Assembly (NCBI RefSeq): GCF_945873775.1 | Contig: NZ_CAMCEC010000001.1 | Coordinates: forward strand, 186,001 to 250,000 | Reading direction: 5' to 3' | From: an uncultured Treponema sp. | GTDB lineage: Bacteria > Spirochaetota > Spirochaetia > Treponematales > Treponemataceae | DNA: 64,000 bases | Shown: in pieces, positions 8,043-15,775 of the stretch | Position numbering within the stretch: the first letter of the stretch is position 1 | Layout: each line of letters begins with the position of its first letter | Position numbers and translations under genes: made by a program | The notes under the pieces: generated by a model | Database searches by the model: none | What the model saw: the letters and a program-made list of their open reading frames with translations, nothing else | Told to the model about the DNA's origin: nothing

Positions 8043-8062
8043 TAGACCTCTTGTGCTATTCT
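8030..8062 (+). promoter_or_regulatory. WYL-regulon site 3 with -10 box
   Basis: TATCA (8030-8034), N5, TGATAGACC (8040-8048), and a weak -10 CTATTC/TATTCT at 8056-8062. It overlaps the stop codon of the preceding gene (8040-8042), so the site is kept despite coding constraints. Confidence 0.7.
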
Positions 8063-8080
8063 GTAAACACGAGGTAACAA

Positions 8081-8644
8081 ATGGAATATTTTGCAATTGA
8101 TTTTGAAACCGCTAATGATTATCAGAATAGCGCATGCTCGGTTGGTGTTGTCCGTTTTGTTGATGGAGAAGAAAATGATTCTGTTTATTCTCTGATCAAA
8201 CCGGCTAAAATGTATTTTAGACCAGATTTTATAGATATTCATGGAATCAGCTATGGCGATGTTCGTCATAGTCCACAGTTTCCTGAAGTCTGGCAGACAA
8301 TTATTGAACCTTTCATAAAAAAATCAGATAGCGAAAACATATATTTTATAGCACACAACGCTCAATTTGATATGGGCGTAATCCGCGGATGCTGTGAATA
8401 TTTTAGGGTGCCTATTCCAAAAATAAATTACGCCTGTACGCTCCAGATTGCACGAAAAGCCTGGAAAGAATTAAAATGTCATAAACTAACTTATCTGGCT
8501 GAACAATTTGGCATTGAATACGATGCTCATAATGCTCTTGCAGACTCCCAAACTTGTGGCAAAATTTTTTCTTTAGCTGCAGAAAAACTAAACTGTACTA
8601 CACAAGACCTTTTTCTTACTAAAGGTTTCTGTAAAATTTTATAA
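8081..8644 (+). CDS. DEDDh 3'-5' exonuclease (DnaQ-like), 187 aa
   Basis: The four acidic blocks of the DEDDh family are visible: IDFETA near residue 6 (Exo I), IAHNAQFDMGV near 88 (Exo II), and HNALADSQTCG near 152 with the His-x4-Asp of Exo III. These bind two metal ions and remove 3' nucleotides from DNA or RNA. It is a stand-alone domain, shorter than polymerase proofreading subunits with extra modules; about 20 residues follow the fold. It has its own regulatory site 3, so it is expressed with the cargo rather than with host replication genes. Ribosome site CGAGGT at 8070-8075. Confidence 0.88.
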   Translation: MEYFAIDFETANDYQNSACSVGVVRFVDGEENDSVYSLIKPAKMYFRPDFIDIHGISYGDVRHSPQFPEVWQTIIEPFIKKSDSENIYFIAHNAQFDMGVIRGCCEYFRVPIPKINYACTLQIARKAWKELKCHKLTYLAEQFGIEYDAHNALADSQTCGKIFSLAAEKLNCTTQDLFLTKGFCKIL

Positions 8645-8659
8645 AATCTTTTTCATAAC

Positions 8660-8690
8660 CTCACGATATGATAGACCAGCCATGTTAATC
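8660..8690 (+). promoter_or_regulatory. WYL-regulon site 4 with -10 box
   Basis: Left arm CTCA (8660-8663) is degenerate, then N5 and TGATAGACC (8669-8677). GTTAAT/TTAATC near 8685 is in the -10 position, 16 bases from the right arm. It drives the secreted and membrane protein operon that ends with the second DnaB-like ATPase. Confidence 0.65.
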
Positions 8691-8721
8691 TATTTTCAAC
8701 AAATAAATCAGGAGGCTTCAC

Positions 8722-9195
8722 ATGAAGAAGTATATTACAATTTTGTTGGCGCTTTGCATTGTTTCGCTTGGATTTTCTCAGACTGTTCTTACACCTAAGG
8801 AAAAGGTTTATTCACCTCAGTTTCAGAAACTTATGAAATATAAACTTGCAGAAAAAAATGGATCTGCCTATGTGCATTCTTCCGGCAAGATTTCAAAACA
8901 TGTAGAAAACGATGCTGAAGGCATTCTTGTTTATGAAACTGACTTTGGTGGTTTTAGAGGGCCAAATGGATTATGGAAAAAAGGAACTATTCTTGCTGGA
9001 TATAAAGGTAATGAAGTTTACACTTCAATTTTATTTATTGAAACTGCTCCAGATTTTCTAGAAATTTTAATATACAACACTCCTACATATAGAGAATATG
9101 GTTTTCTTACAGACACCGAGTATGATATTGATACAATTATTGAAAATTTCATCGAAGGAAAAACTGAAATGAAATGGGTAATGGATACTTTATAA
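8722..9195 (+). CDS. Exported hypothetical protein, 157 aa
   Basis: Starts with a clean signal peptide: MKK, a hydrophobic run of about 13 residues, and a probable cleavage after LGFSQ near residue 20, with no lipobox Cys. The mature part is small and mixed alpha/beta. Ribosome site CAGGAGG at 8710-8716 is strong. It is the first gene after regulatory site 4, so a periplasmic or secreted product is part of the same regulon. No family is recognised. Confidence 0.7.
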   Translation: MKKYITILLALCIVSLGFSQTVLTPKEKVYSPQFQKLMKYKLAEKNGSAYVHSSGKISKHVENDAEGILVYETDFGGFRGPNGLWKKGTILAGYKGNEVYTSILFIETAPDFLEILIYNTPTYREYGFLTDTEYDIDTIIENFIEGKTEMKWVMDTL

Positions 9196-9222
9196 ATAAT
9201 TAAAAACAAGAGGAGGACTTTT

Positions 9223-10005
9223 ATGAACAAATTTTTGAAAATGATAAGAGATTGTTATCCTATTGTTGTTTTGATGCTAGGTATATTTTTTATCTTTATT
9301 CCGCTGCCTATGTTTGTTATAGAAGTCCTTCTAGTTTTAGATTATATGCTTGCTATATTTTTATTCTGGTTAAAAACAAATTGTGGAAATGAAAAATTAT
9401 TATTCTATGCAAGATTTGTAATTAGTTTCTGTCTTCTTACCTGTGGAATTATGATTTCAACACTCAGAACATTTTTAACTATAAAAGATATTGAATCCCA
9501 ACTTCCGATTGTTAGAGTTATAGGCACTTGGATTTGCAGGGAAAACATAGTTTGTGGATTTTTTACTACACTTTTATTATGCGGAGCTCTTATACTTTTT
9601 TGTAAGTTATTTCTTTCAAGGCATGCCAAAATTGGTTCATGTTATTGTTTTGATGCAATGAATACAAAACTCTTCAATATTGATAATTTGTATAATATTA
9701 ATCTAATTACTGAAGAAGAAGCAAACTGTAGAAAAGAGGCTGTACGCAAAAATGTAGATTATTTTTCTAGCATGGATGGGGCTATTCAATATTATACAGG
9801 AACAATAGTAGCTTTTATGGCTATGTATGTCATTGAAATTGTAGGTGGATTTTCATTAGGAATGATTGAACTAAAACTGACCTGGCAGGAAGCCTTATGG
9901 CAGTATGTAATGCTTTCAACTGGTTATCTGATTCTTTTTACTATACCAATCTTTATAGTTGGATTAACTCTTAGAATAGCAAAGGAGCAGTTTTTAAATG
10001 ACTAA
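9223..10005 (+). CDS. Integral membrane protein, 260 aa
   Basis: About six hydrophobic segments: two close together near residues 12-48, one near 64-84, one near 108-130, and two at about 190-212 and 228-250. Between the fourth and fifth lies a soluble loop that includes ITEEEANCRKEAVRKNVDY and a DG/Gly segment. That layout (helix pairs around a cytoplasmic loop) partly resembles FHIPEP/FlhA-type loop proteins, where a related EEAxxR stretch occurs, but I do not assign it. AGGAGG at 9211-9216 sets the start. Its end overlaps the next gene by 8 bases. Confidence 0.65.
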   Translation: MNKFLKMIRDCYPIVVLMLGIFFIFIPLPMFVIEVLLVLDYMLAIFLFWLKTNCGNEKLLFYARFVISFCLLTCGIMISTLRTFLTIKDIESQLPIVRVIGTWICRENIVCGFFTTLLLCGALILFCKLFLSRHAKIGSCYCFDAMNTKLFNIDNLYNINLITEEEANCRKEAVRKNVDYFSSMDGAIQYYTGTIVAFMAMYVIEIVGGFSLGMIELKLTWQEALWQYVMLSTGYLILFTIPIFIVGLTLRIAKEQFLND

Positions 10006-10597
10006 TGAAATTGTAAACAAATTTATTCAATTCTTAGAAAACGAACAAATTAAACATCCAGAATGGCGAAAAGGTCAAACTATTGTAAATTGTTCGTATG
10101 TTTACTGTTATCATTTAGTAAGAAATCTTATAAATACAAAAGTTGATTGCTTTTATGAAGATTCAAAAATAGATACTTTTATAAAAGCATTTAAAGAAAA
10201 TCTAAAATTTTCTGAACCGTTTGTAGGAATTTTCTGGTTCTATAATGGTCTTGTAATGTTTTCTCATGCAGTTTCATTAACAGAAGGTCTTATTTATGGA
10301 GATGCAATTACAGGTGTAAAAGATCATGCAGATTACTGGGAAGAATTATCAAAAGAACAGCTTTCATTCTTACCAGAATCTTTAAGGCAAGAATATTTTT
10401 CTATTCCACGAGGACGTGTCGTTTACCATAAAGACACAGATAAGTTTCATATATTGCATGGTAGTAATATTAAGAAAAAAGATTTACAGCAAGTTAGAAA
10501 ATTGTTCTGTATACCAAAAGAAAAATCAGTTTTTGAAATTGATACTCATTATTGCGAATATACATCGGAAGAATGGAATTCTTTAATTTCGTATTAG
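9998..10597 (+). CDS. Hypothetical protein, 199 aa
   Basis: Soluble protein with no signal peptide. The C-terminal third (PRGRVVYHKDTDKFHILHG followed by a helix and FEIDTHY) looks like a small beta-hairpin plus helix module that I have seen at the end of proteins of unknown function, but I cannot name it. It overlaps the membrane protein gene, and the second DnaB-like gene starts 11 bases after its stop, so the three are co-translated or tightly co-expressed. AAGGAG at 9982-9987 is the ribosome site. Confidence 0.65.
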   Translation: MTNEIVNKFIQFLENEQIKHPEWRKGQTIVNCSYVYCYHLVRNLINTKVDCFYEDSKIDTFIKAFKENLKFSEPFVGIFWFYNGLVMFSHAVSLTEGLIYGDAITGVKDHADYWEELSKEQLSFLPESLRQEYFSIPRGRVVYHKDTDKFHILHGSNIKKKDLQQVRKLFCIPKEKSVFEIDTHYCEYTSEEWNSLISY

Positions 10598-10608
10598 AGA
10601 GGAAATAT

Positions 10609-11478
10609 ATGAATGCTATATGTTGCATAAATGAACTTCTGACGCAATTTATTGATGACTTATCTAACAGAAATGTGTTTAACCAGACTGATTCTATAAC
10701 AGTGAATGAAAAACTGGCTTTTCGCAAAGATAGTTTAAATATATTAGGAAGTCATACTGGAAAAACTAACTTCTCACTTTCATTAGTTCGTGAACTTTCA
10801 ATAAACAAGAATGTTCCTGTAGGTTTATTTACATGTGGAGAAAACAATAAAAAGCAAATAGTTAGGAGATTTATTTCACAAGAAGCTAGAGTTAATTACA
10901 GCAAAATAGCCAATGGTCATTTACAGCAACAAGAAAAACAACGAATAAATGATTGTATGGAAACTATATATAAATGTCCATTTTTTGTGAATGATGAGGT
11001 TCTTTCATTTAATAAATTGAAAGAATATATAAAAACTATGGTTTTAGAAAACAATGTACAATTCATTATTGTGGATGACTTTTATAATTTATCTGACATT
11101 TTAGATTATGCCTTTTTTTGGGAATGCAAAACTTCTTATGAAACAAATGATAATTACCGTAATGCAGTAGCAAAACTTCTGAATTCAATAAATAATCTTG
11201 CAGAAAAATTTAATATCCCAATTCTTCTAACAATGAATATAAGTCGTTCCTTTGGAGAGCCTACAATGCGTTGTTTTAAGGAATTATCAAGTTTAATTAA
11301 AGAAAAATCTGACATGATAATCTTTTTATACAAAGAAAAAGATTATCTCGAAGAAACCGCAGCTGTTGATTATTACATTATAATTGAAAAAAATAATTCT
11401 GGTAGAAAAGAAAGAACTCGCTATATATATGAAGTACCATACTTAAGATATGATTTTGATTCAGTGTTGGAAAACTGA
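10609..11478 (+). CDS. Second, diverged DnaB-C-like ATPase, 289 aa
   Basis: Same architecture as the 3826-4728 product: a short N-terminal region, a P-loop-like strand (LNILGSHTGKTN, residues 43-54), then VPVGLFTCGE, matching PVGFITSGI in the first protein, a Walker B-type strand FIIVDDFYNL, IPILLTMNISR, and a terminal IIEKNNSGRKERTR that corresponds to the DnaB KNRxG segment. The P-loop is shorter than in DnaB and lacks the Pro-Ser, so ATP hydrolysis may be weakened. ATG 10609 is chosen because GAGAGGAAA precedes it; the longer frame overlaps the previous gene. The two ATPases probably arose from one ancestor and may form a hetero-oligomer; that is inference. Confidence 0.65.
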   Translation: MNAICCINELLTQFIDDLSNRNVFNQTDSITVNEKLAFRKDSLNILGSHTGKTNFSLSLVRELSINKNVPVGLFTCGENNKKQIVRRFISQEARVNYSKIANGHLQQQEKQRINDCMETIYKCPFFVNDEVLSFNKLKEYIKTMVLENNVQFIIVDDFYNLSDILDYAFFWECKTSYETNDNYRNAVAKLLNSINNLAEKFNIPILLTMNISRSFGEPTMRCFKELSSLIKEKSDMIIFLYKEKDYLEETAAVDYYIIIEKNNSGRKERTRYIYEVPYLRYDFDSVLEN

Positions 11479-11570
11479 CATAGGGCTATAAGACATATTT
11501 GTTTTTAATAAAAAATTAAAAAATAAAATAGCATTTGATTTTTTTATAATTAAAATTTTTATTCTTTCCA

Positions 11571-11602
11571 TATCAGCATATGATAGACCAGATGTGTTAT
11601 TA
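11571..11602 (+). promoter_or_regulatory. WYL-regulon site 5 with -10 box
   Basis: TATCA (11571-11575), N5 GCATA, TGATAGACC (11581-11589). A -10-like TTATTA begins at 11597, 16 bases from the right arm start. It stands in the 158-base gap before the AAA+ gene. Confidence 0.7.
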
Positions 11603-11637
11603 ATGTATTTATAATAATCAATAATCGAGGTTGTTTT

Positions 11638-13305
11638 ATGAAGGATTTTACTACGAAAGAAACAATAGTCAGATGGAATATTTCAAAGGCAATGTCTTGC
11701 GTGTGTGACTCTCTTAATAAATCTAAACTTAAACCAAAATGTACACAGAAATATAAAAACTCAATGGAAAATCTCAAAGAATTGTATAATCTATCGCAAG
11801 TACAAGTCTGGATTATAAGTCTAACTTGTAGTCATTATGTTGAACGAGAAGACAGTTCTACCTTACGTAGTTTGGCAAATAACATTGATGTATCTGCTAT
11901 GTCAATTATGACCTGGAAAAAGGAGATAGATAATCTTATTGAAAAAGGTTTTCTTGAATTATACGGAACAGAAGGGGATTTCATACCTGTAAGAGAATTA
12001 AAAGATTCTCTTTATACGAATACAGTTTTTACACCACAACCCAAACATGAACTGAATGAAATCGATTTTCTAAATACGTTCTCAGAGCGTTATGAAAACA
12101 GAAGAAGTTTGGGTATATCTGATTACACAAATCAACGAGAATTAGCCAGATATGAAATACAGCATCAAACTCTTCCAATGATTCAGCGTTTAATAAAAGA
12201 AATAGAGGATTGCAATAACCGATTTATCCTTTATGATGTTGCAAATGATGTTCTAAAAGGAGGTGATTCAAGTCTAAATGAAACACTCTCAGATTTGTTC
12301 GATGGTGAAACACGTTATTTAGTTGCAACAGAAATGATGGAGGAAGAGCACATATTATTACAGAAGGGCCTTATTGAATTCTGTAAAAAAGGTAATCTGT
12401 CTGATGCATGTATCACTCTCTCTGATAAAGGTCGAAAACTTGTTCTTGGTGAAAAAGCCTTTCTGTTCGAGGACTCAATCAATGAGAAAAATCTGATTAA
12501 AAAAGACTACATCAAAGAAAAAATACTCTTCTATAGTGAAGAAAACCAGAAAGAAATCGACCGACTCAAAAATGCCCTGAAGGAAGATAAATTAAAACAA
12601 ATACAAAAGAGATTAATGGATGATGGTCTGCCTGTAGGAATTGCAGTCTTGCTTTACGGTGCTCCAGGAACAGGAAAGACGGAATCTGTAATGCAAATTG
12701 CTAAAGAAACAGGACGAGATATTGTTCACGTAGATATAAGCGAGGCAAAGTCTGCCTGGTTCGGTGAAAGCGAAAAGCGTATCAAAAAGATTTTTATCAA
12801 CTATAAGAATGCCTGCGAGATTGCAGAAAGGAAAAATGAGAAAATACCAATTCTTTTATTCAATGAAGCTGATGCCATTATTTCAAAACGCAAGAACGAT
12901 ACTTCTGGAAATTGTGCGCAAACCGAAAATGCAATTCAAAACATACTCTTGGAAGAACTTGAAAATGTTAAAGGTATATTTATAGCAACAACAAATCTAG
13001 TTTCGAACCTGGATCCAGCCTTTGAACGACGCTTTTTATTCAAAATTAAGTTTGAAAATCCATCGACAGAAGCAAAGACTTTAATCTGGATGAATAAACT
13101 TTCCTGGATAGAAGAACAGGATGCAAAAATATTTGCAAAAACCTACGATTTTTCTGGTGGTCAGATAGATAACATTGTACGAAAAATTGCAATGAATGAA
13201 ATAATTACAGGCGAACGTCCGGAAATCTCAGAAATTCACGAAATGTGTAAATCGGAAAAAATAGAAACTCCCGAATGTGCAAAACACATTGGATTTGAAT
13301 TTTAA
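11638..13305 (+). CDS. AAA+ ATPase with N-terminal winged-helix-like region, 555 aa
   Basis: Residues about 60-125 read as a helix-turn-helix-like region (SQVQVWIISLT..., RSLANNIDVSAMSI), the middle (to about 330) is a helical adaptor, and the C-terminal third is an AAA+ module: Walker A GAPGTGKTES near 341, pore or loop segment AWFGESEKRIKKIF, Walker B LLFNEADAI near 405 with Asn in place of the first Asp, sensor 1 ATTNL, and arginine finger ERRFLFK. Proteins of this Asn-Glu type are a recognised subgroup of bacterial AAA family ATPases of unclear function, related in sequence to FtsH/p97-type domains. No protease domain is attached. Regulatory site 5 precedes it, so it belongs to the cargo regulon. 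It could be an unfoldase or remodeler. Confidence 0.8.
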   Translation: MKDFTTKETIVRWNISKAMSCVCDSLNKSKLKPKCTQKYKNSMENLKELYNLSQVQVWIISLTCSHYVEREDSSTLRSLANNIDVSAMSIMTWKKEIDNLIEKGFLELYGTEGDFIPVRELKDSLYTNTVFTPQPKHELNEIDFLNTFSERYENRRSLGISDYTNQRELARYEIQHQTLPMIQRLIKEIEDCNNRFILYDVANDVLKGGDSSLNETLSDLFDGETRYLVATEMMEEEHILLQKGLIEFCKKGNLSDACITLSDKGRKLVLGEKAFLFEDSINEKNLIKKDYIKEKILFYSEENQKEIDRLKNALKEDKLKQIQKRLMDDGLPVGIAVLLYGAPGTGKTESVMQIAKETGRDIVHVDISEAKSAWFGESEKRIKKIFINYKNACEIAERKNEKIPILLFNEADAIISKRKNDTSGNCAQTENAIQNILLEELENVKGIFIATTNLVSNLDPAFERRFLFKIKFENPSTEAKTLIWMNKLSWIEEQDAKIFAKTYDFSGGQIDNIVRKIAMNEIITGERPEISEIHEMCKSEKIETPECAKHIGFEF

Positions 13306-13310
13306 ACATA

Positions 13311-13347
13311 GGTCTATCACTATATGATAGATCTATAGTATTATAAT
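13311..13347 (+). promoter_or_regulatory. WYL-regulon site 6: full palindrome and -10, autoregulatory
   Basis: GGTCTATCA (13311-13319), N5, TGATAGATC (13325-13333) form a nearly perfect 9-bp inverted repeat, the most complete copy in the window. TATAAT follows at 13342-13347. It sits directly in front of the WYL regulator gene, the usual position of an autoregulatory operator. Confidence 0.8.
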
Positions 13348-13382
13348 ATATATGATTAAGTTTGAAATCAGGAGGAATACTT

Positions 13383-14378
13383 ATGGCTACGGAAAAAAGA
13401 CATATCGATAATCATTTAATGCTGGAGAGACTCTCAAAGATTCACGCAAAAATCAAATCGGGGTGTTATCCTAATTCACAGCAGCTGGCTTTTGATAACG
13501 AAGTATCATTACCTACAATAAGCAGAGATATTCAATTTCTAAGAGACCGTTTTGGTGCAGATATTCAGTATGATGCTGCACAAAGAGGATATTATTATGC
13601 CTCAGATTTTGGCATGCCTTTGAATATGATTTCCACTAAAGACATTATTTCACTTTCTCTTGCGAAACAGCTTTTATCGCAATATGAAGGAAGTCCAATT
13701 TTTAATGAGATTTCAAATATTATTGATTTTCTTTCTGATTCACAGGGGATTGGAAAAGCAGATTTCCTAAAAAGAGTTGCAATGCCACCACTTCCAAAAG
13801 TTTTAGTAAATGAACTTGTCTGGAAAACGGTAATGGAATGTTTGCAGAGAAATACTATTTTGAAGTTTGATTATAATGGACGATGGAATACCTCAACTAC
13901 ACACAGAATGCTTCGACCTTATCAAGTACTTTTACAGGATGGAATGTATTTTGTCTTTGGTTATGACGAAAATGCTGATGATTGCAAAGGAGGAGAGAGA
14001 TTATTCAATCTTTCCCGAATGAAAAATCTGGAAAATACAGGACGTTCTTTTGAATTACCAGAAAATTTTGAATTTGCTTCACGCTGTGGCGGAGGAAGAT
14101 TTGGAGCTTTTAAGGAAGCAAAAAAAGTTCACTATGAAATTGATTTTTATGATGATGCACGACAATTTGTAAAAGACTGTGTATGGGCAGATGATCAGGA
14201 ATTTTCTGAAATAGAAGAAGAACATACAACTACAATAAAATTTACGTCTTCTCAATCTACAAAGGTTCTTGAATGGGTTCTTGCACAGGGTGTAAATGCA
14301 AGACCTATAGCCCCAGCTGAATTTGTAGAAAGATGGAGAAATGAAATAAGAGGATTAGCTAAAGCGGCTGGTGTTTGA
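13383..14378 (+). CDS. WYL-domain transcriptional regulator, 331 aa
   Basis: N-terminal winged helix-turn-helix of the DeoR/HTH_11 kind (residues about 8-65: LERLSKIHAKIK..., SLPTISRDIQFLRDRFG, then the wing with RGYYY), followed by a central WYL-fold region (about 145-225: ILKFDYNGRW, RPYQVLL, MYFVFGYD, RLFNLSRM) and a C-terminal WCX-like region. Such proteins sense nucleic-acid or nucleotide ligands in known cases (BrxR/CapW, PafBC, DriD) and often control phage-defence loci. ATG 13383 is chosen for AGGAGG at 13370-13375. The gene is preceded by the full palindrome at 13311. It probably binds all six sites seen in the cargo; whether it represses or activates is not shown. Confidence 0.88.
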   Translation: MATEKRHIDNHLMLERLSKIHAKIKSGCYPNSQQLAFDNEVSLPTISRDIQFLRDRFGADIQYDAAQRGYYYASDFGMPLNMISTKDIISLSLAKQLLSQYEGSPIFNEISNIIDFLSDSQGIGKADFLKRVAMPPLPKVLVNELVWKTVMECLQRNTILKFDYNGRWNTSTTHRMLRPYQVLLQDGMYFVFGYDENADDCKGGERLFNLSRMKNLENTGRSFELPENFEFASRCGGGRFGAFKEAKKVHYEIDFYDDARQFVKDCVWADDQEFSEIEEEHTTTIKFTSSQSTKVLEWVLAQGVNARPIAPAEFVERWRNEIRGLAKAAGV

Positions 14379-14423
14379 TTTTTTTTGCTTTTCCCCCGTG
14401 CCCCCGATAGGCTTCGCCTTTTA

Positions 14424-14690
14424 TGCGTTGCCAAGAATAAATATCAGAAAGCAGTCCTTGCGGTGGATTGAAAATAATGCGTTGTTTGCAACGCGTTAAA
14501 AAGCGTATGCGTTGCAAAAGCGTTGTTGTGTTTGAGTTTGTTTGACTTTGCTTGAAATATTTTTGAGTGGTTTTGATTTGCCTTTATTTTTTAAATTTCT
14601 TTAGCAACGCTTTACTAAAGAAAAAAGATAAATATTAATAAGAGTATAGATATATAATCTAAAAATACGGATATAAACAACTATGCGTTG
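14424..14690. repeat. Cluster of TGCGTTG / CAACGC repeats, iteron- or arm-site-like
   Basis: TGCGTTG occurs at 14424, 14478, 14508 and 14684, with a shorter GCGTTG at 14520. The reverse form GCAACGC occurs at 14488 and 14604. One pair forms the hairpin GCGTTG-N4-CAACGC at 14479-14494. Repeats of this kind near an element end could bind an integrase, excisionase or replication initiator. No Rep gene is next to them. Confidence 0.5.
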
Positions 14691-14778
14691 TTTTGATTGA
14701 ACGTTATCAGATTAAAACTTTTTGCAAGTTTTTCAAGACTGCTGCGCGCGCTCCCCCCGCGAAATTAAAAATCATCGC

Positions 14779-14798
14779 GTCGCCGCGACAGCGGCGAC
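14779..14798. repeat. Perfect GC-rich hairpin
   Basis: GTCGCCGC and GCGGCGAC are exact reverse complements around GACA. No T-tract follows. Confidence 0.6.
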
Positions 14799-14823
14799 AT
14801 CAGGCAGAATCAGTTCGGAGTGA

Positions 14824-15146
14824 AGACTGCTTTTCAAACTAAAGCGGTTGCGAAGCATCCGCAACTTTTGAAAGCTGTCTGAACGGAGCTTTCGGTGAAT
14901 TGATTGGCGAACGGAAATCACGTTGTCCGCCGAAGGCGAACTGTACGAGACATTTTAATTTTGGAAGAGGAACTCGGAAGAAGCAGTCTTGCTTCAAACT
15001 CAAGGGCGCTAAGCGGCCATAACTTTTGGCAAGTCTGCTTCTGGAGCTGGAAGAATCCTCGGCCCACTGAGCGGCGGGAGCACAAGGACGTGCGACCAGA
15101 GCGACCTGTGTAAGAGGCATATTCATTTTGGAAGAGAAACTCAACG
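14824..15146. repeat. Two tandem diverged units of about 160 bp, each beginning with a long imperfect hairpin
   Basis: Unit 1 (14824-14980) and unit 2 (14981-15146) align along their length: both start with a 57-60 base imperfect hairpin (14824-14880; 14981-15040), share TTCAAACT and AACTTTTG in the two arms, and end with TTTTGGAAGAG followed by AACTC. In unit 2 AAGCAGTCTTGC pairs with GCAAGTCTGCTT with one mismatch. Arm changes are partly compensatory, so the structure rather than the sequence seems conserved. They resemble mobile palindromic repeats. Confidence 0.55.
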
Positions 15147-15154
15147 TGGTAAGG

Positions 15155-15178
15155 GGCGGCAACACGGACGTTGCCGCC
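15155..15178. repeat. Perfect 9-bp GC-rich hairpin
   Basis: GGCGGCAAC and GTTGCCGCC surround a 6-base loop. A second hairpin with AGGGG/CCCCT follows near 15195-15210. Confidence 0.6.
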
Positions 15179-15710
15179 TTGCCGATTGAGTGCAGGGGCT
15201 TGTCCCCTGTGCGATTGAGGCAACCATTTTTCCCACACAAAGATAGTTCCCAAAAAAAAGCCGCCATTGTAAGACCAACTGAGCATCTTAAAACGGTGGG
15301 ACAGCTGCAATGCTGAGCAAAAGGTTTCCCCCTTAATCCCCCCGAGAGCGGTATATAGCATTCTATATTTTTTGGAAGGGGGTTGTGGGGGGGTGCCCCG
15401 CGGCAGGGGGGAAGGGGGAAAACTTTTGCGTGCCCACCGTTTTAAGTTGCGAAACCCGCGGACTGCACTTTATTTTTTCACGACCAGTTTACAGCGCGAG
15501 GAAGAGATTTGGCGGCTTCTACAAAAAGAGTGCTTACTGCAACGATGGGCTCACCTGCGGAAACAGGCAGATGCACAAAGCGGAAGGTGTGGCAGATGCT
15601 TTGCTTCTTCGCTTTTCTTCTGCCACTCCTGGAGCGACTGCAGCTGACTGTGCTTGTATTGCTTCTTGCGCCGCTTTCACAAAGGCCACCTTGCGAGCCC
15701 GCTAGTAAAT

Positions 15711-15775
15711 GCAAACAGTGTGTGAACGAATGGAGTGAAACGAAGTGAAGCGGAATGAGAGAACACTCTGTTTGC
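15711..15775. repeat. Third long imperfect hairpin
   Basis: GCAAACAG at 15711-15718 pairs with CTGTTTGC at 15768-15775, and the adjoining bases pair imperfectly for about 17 positions. The loop holds short GGAGTGAA / GAAGTGAA / GGAATGA repeats. Similar in size to the hairpins at 14824 and 14981 but different in sequence. Confidence 0.5.

Noticed and set aside
14824-15040. attC sites of an integron cassette array
   Set aside because: The long hairpins have the right size, but I cannot see matching GTTRRRY and RYYYAAC ends, no integrase gene is in the window, and no cassette genes lie between them.
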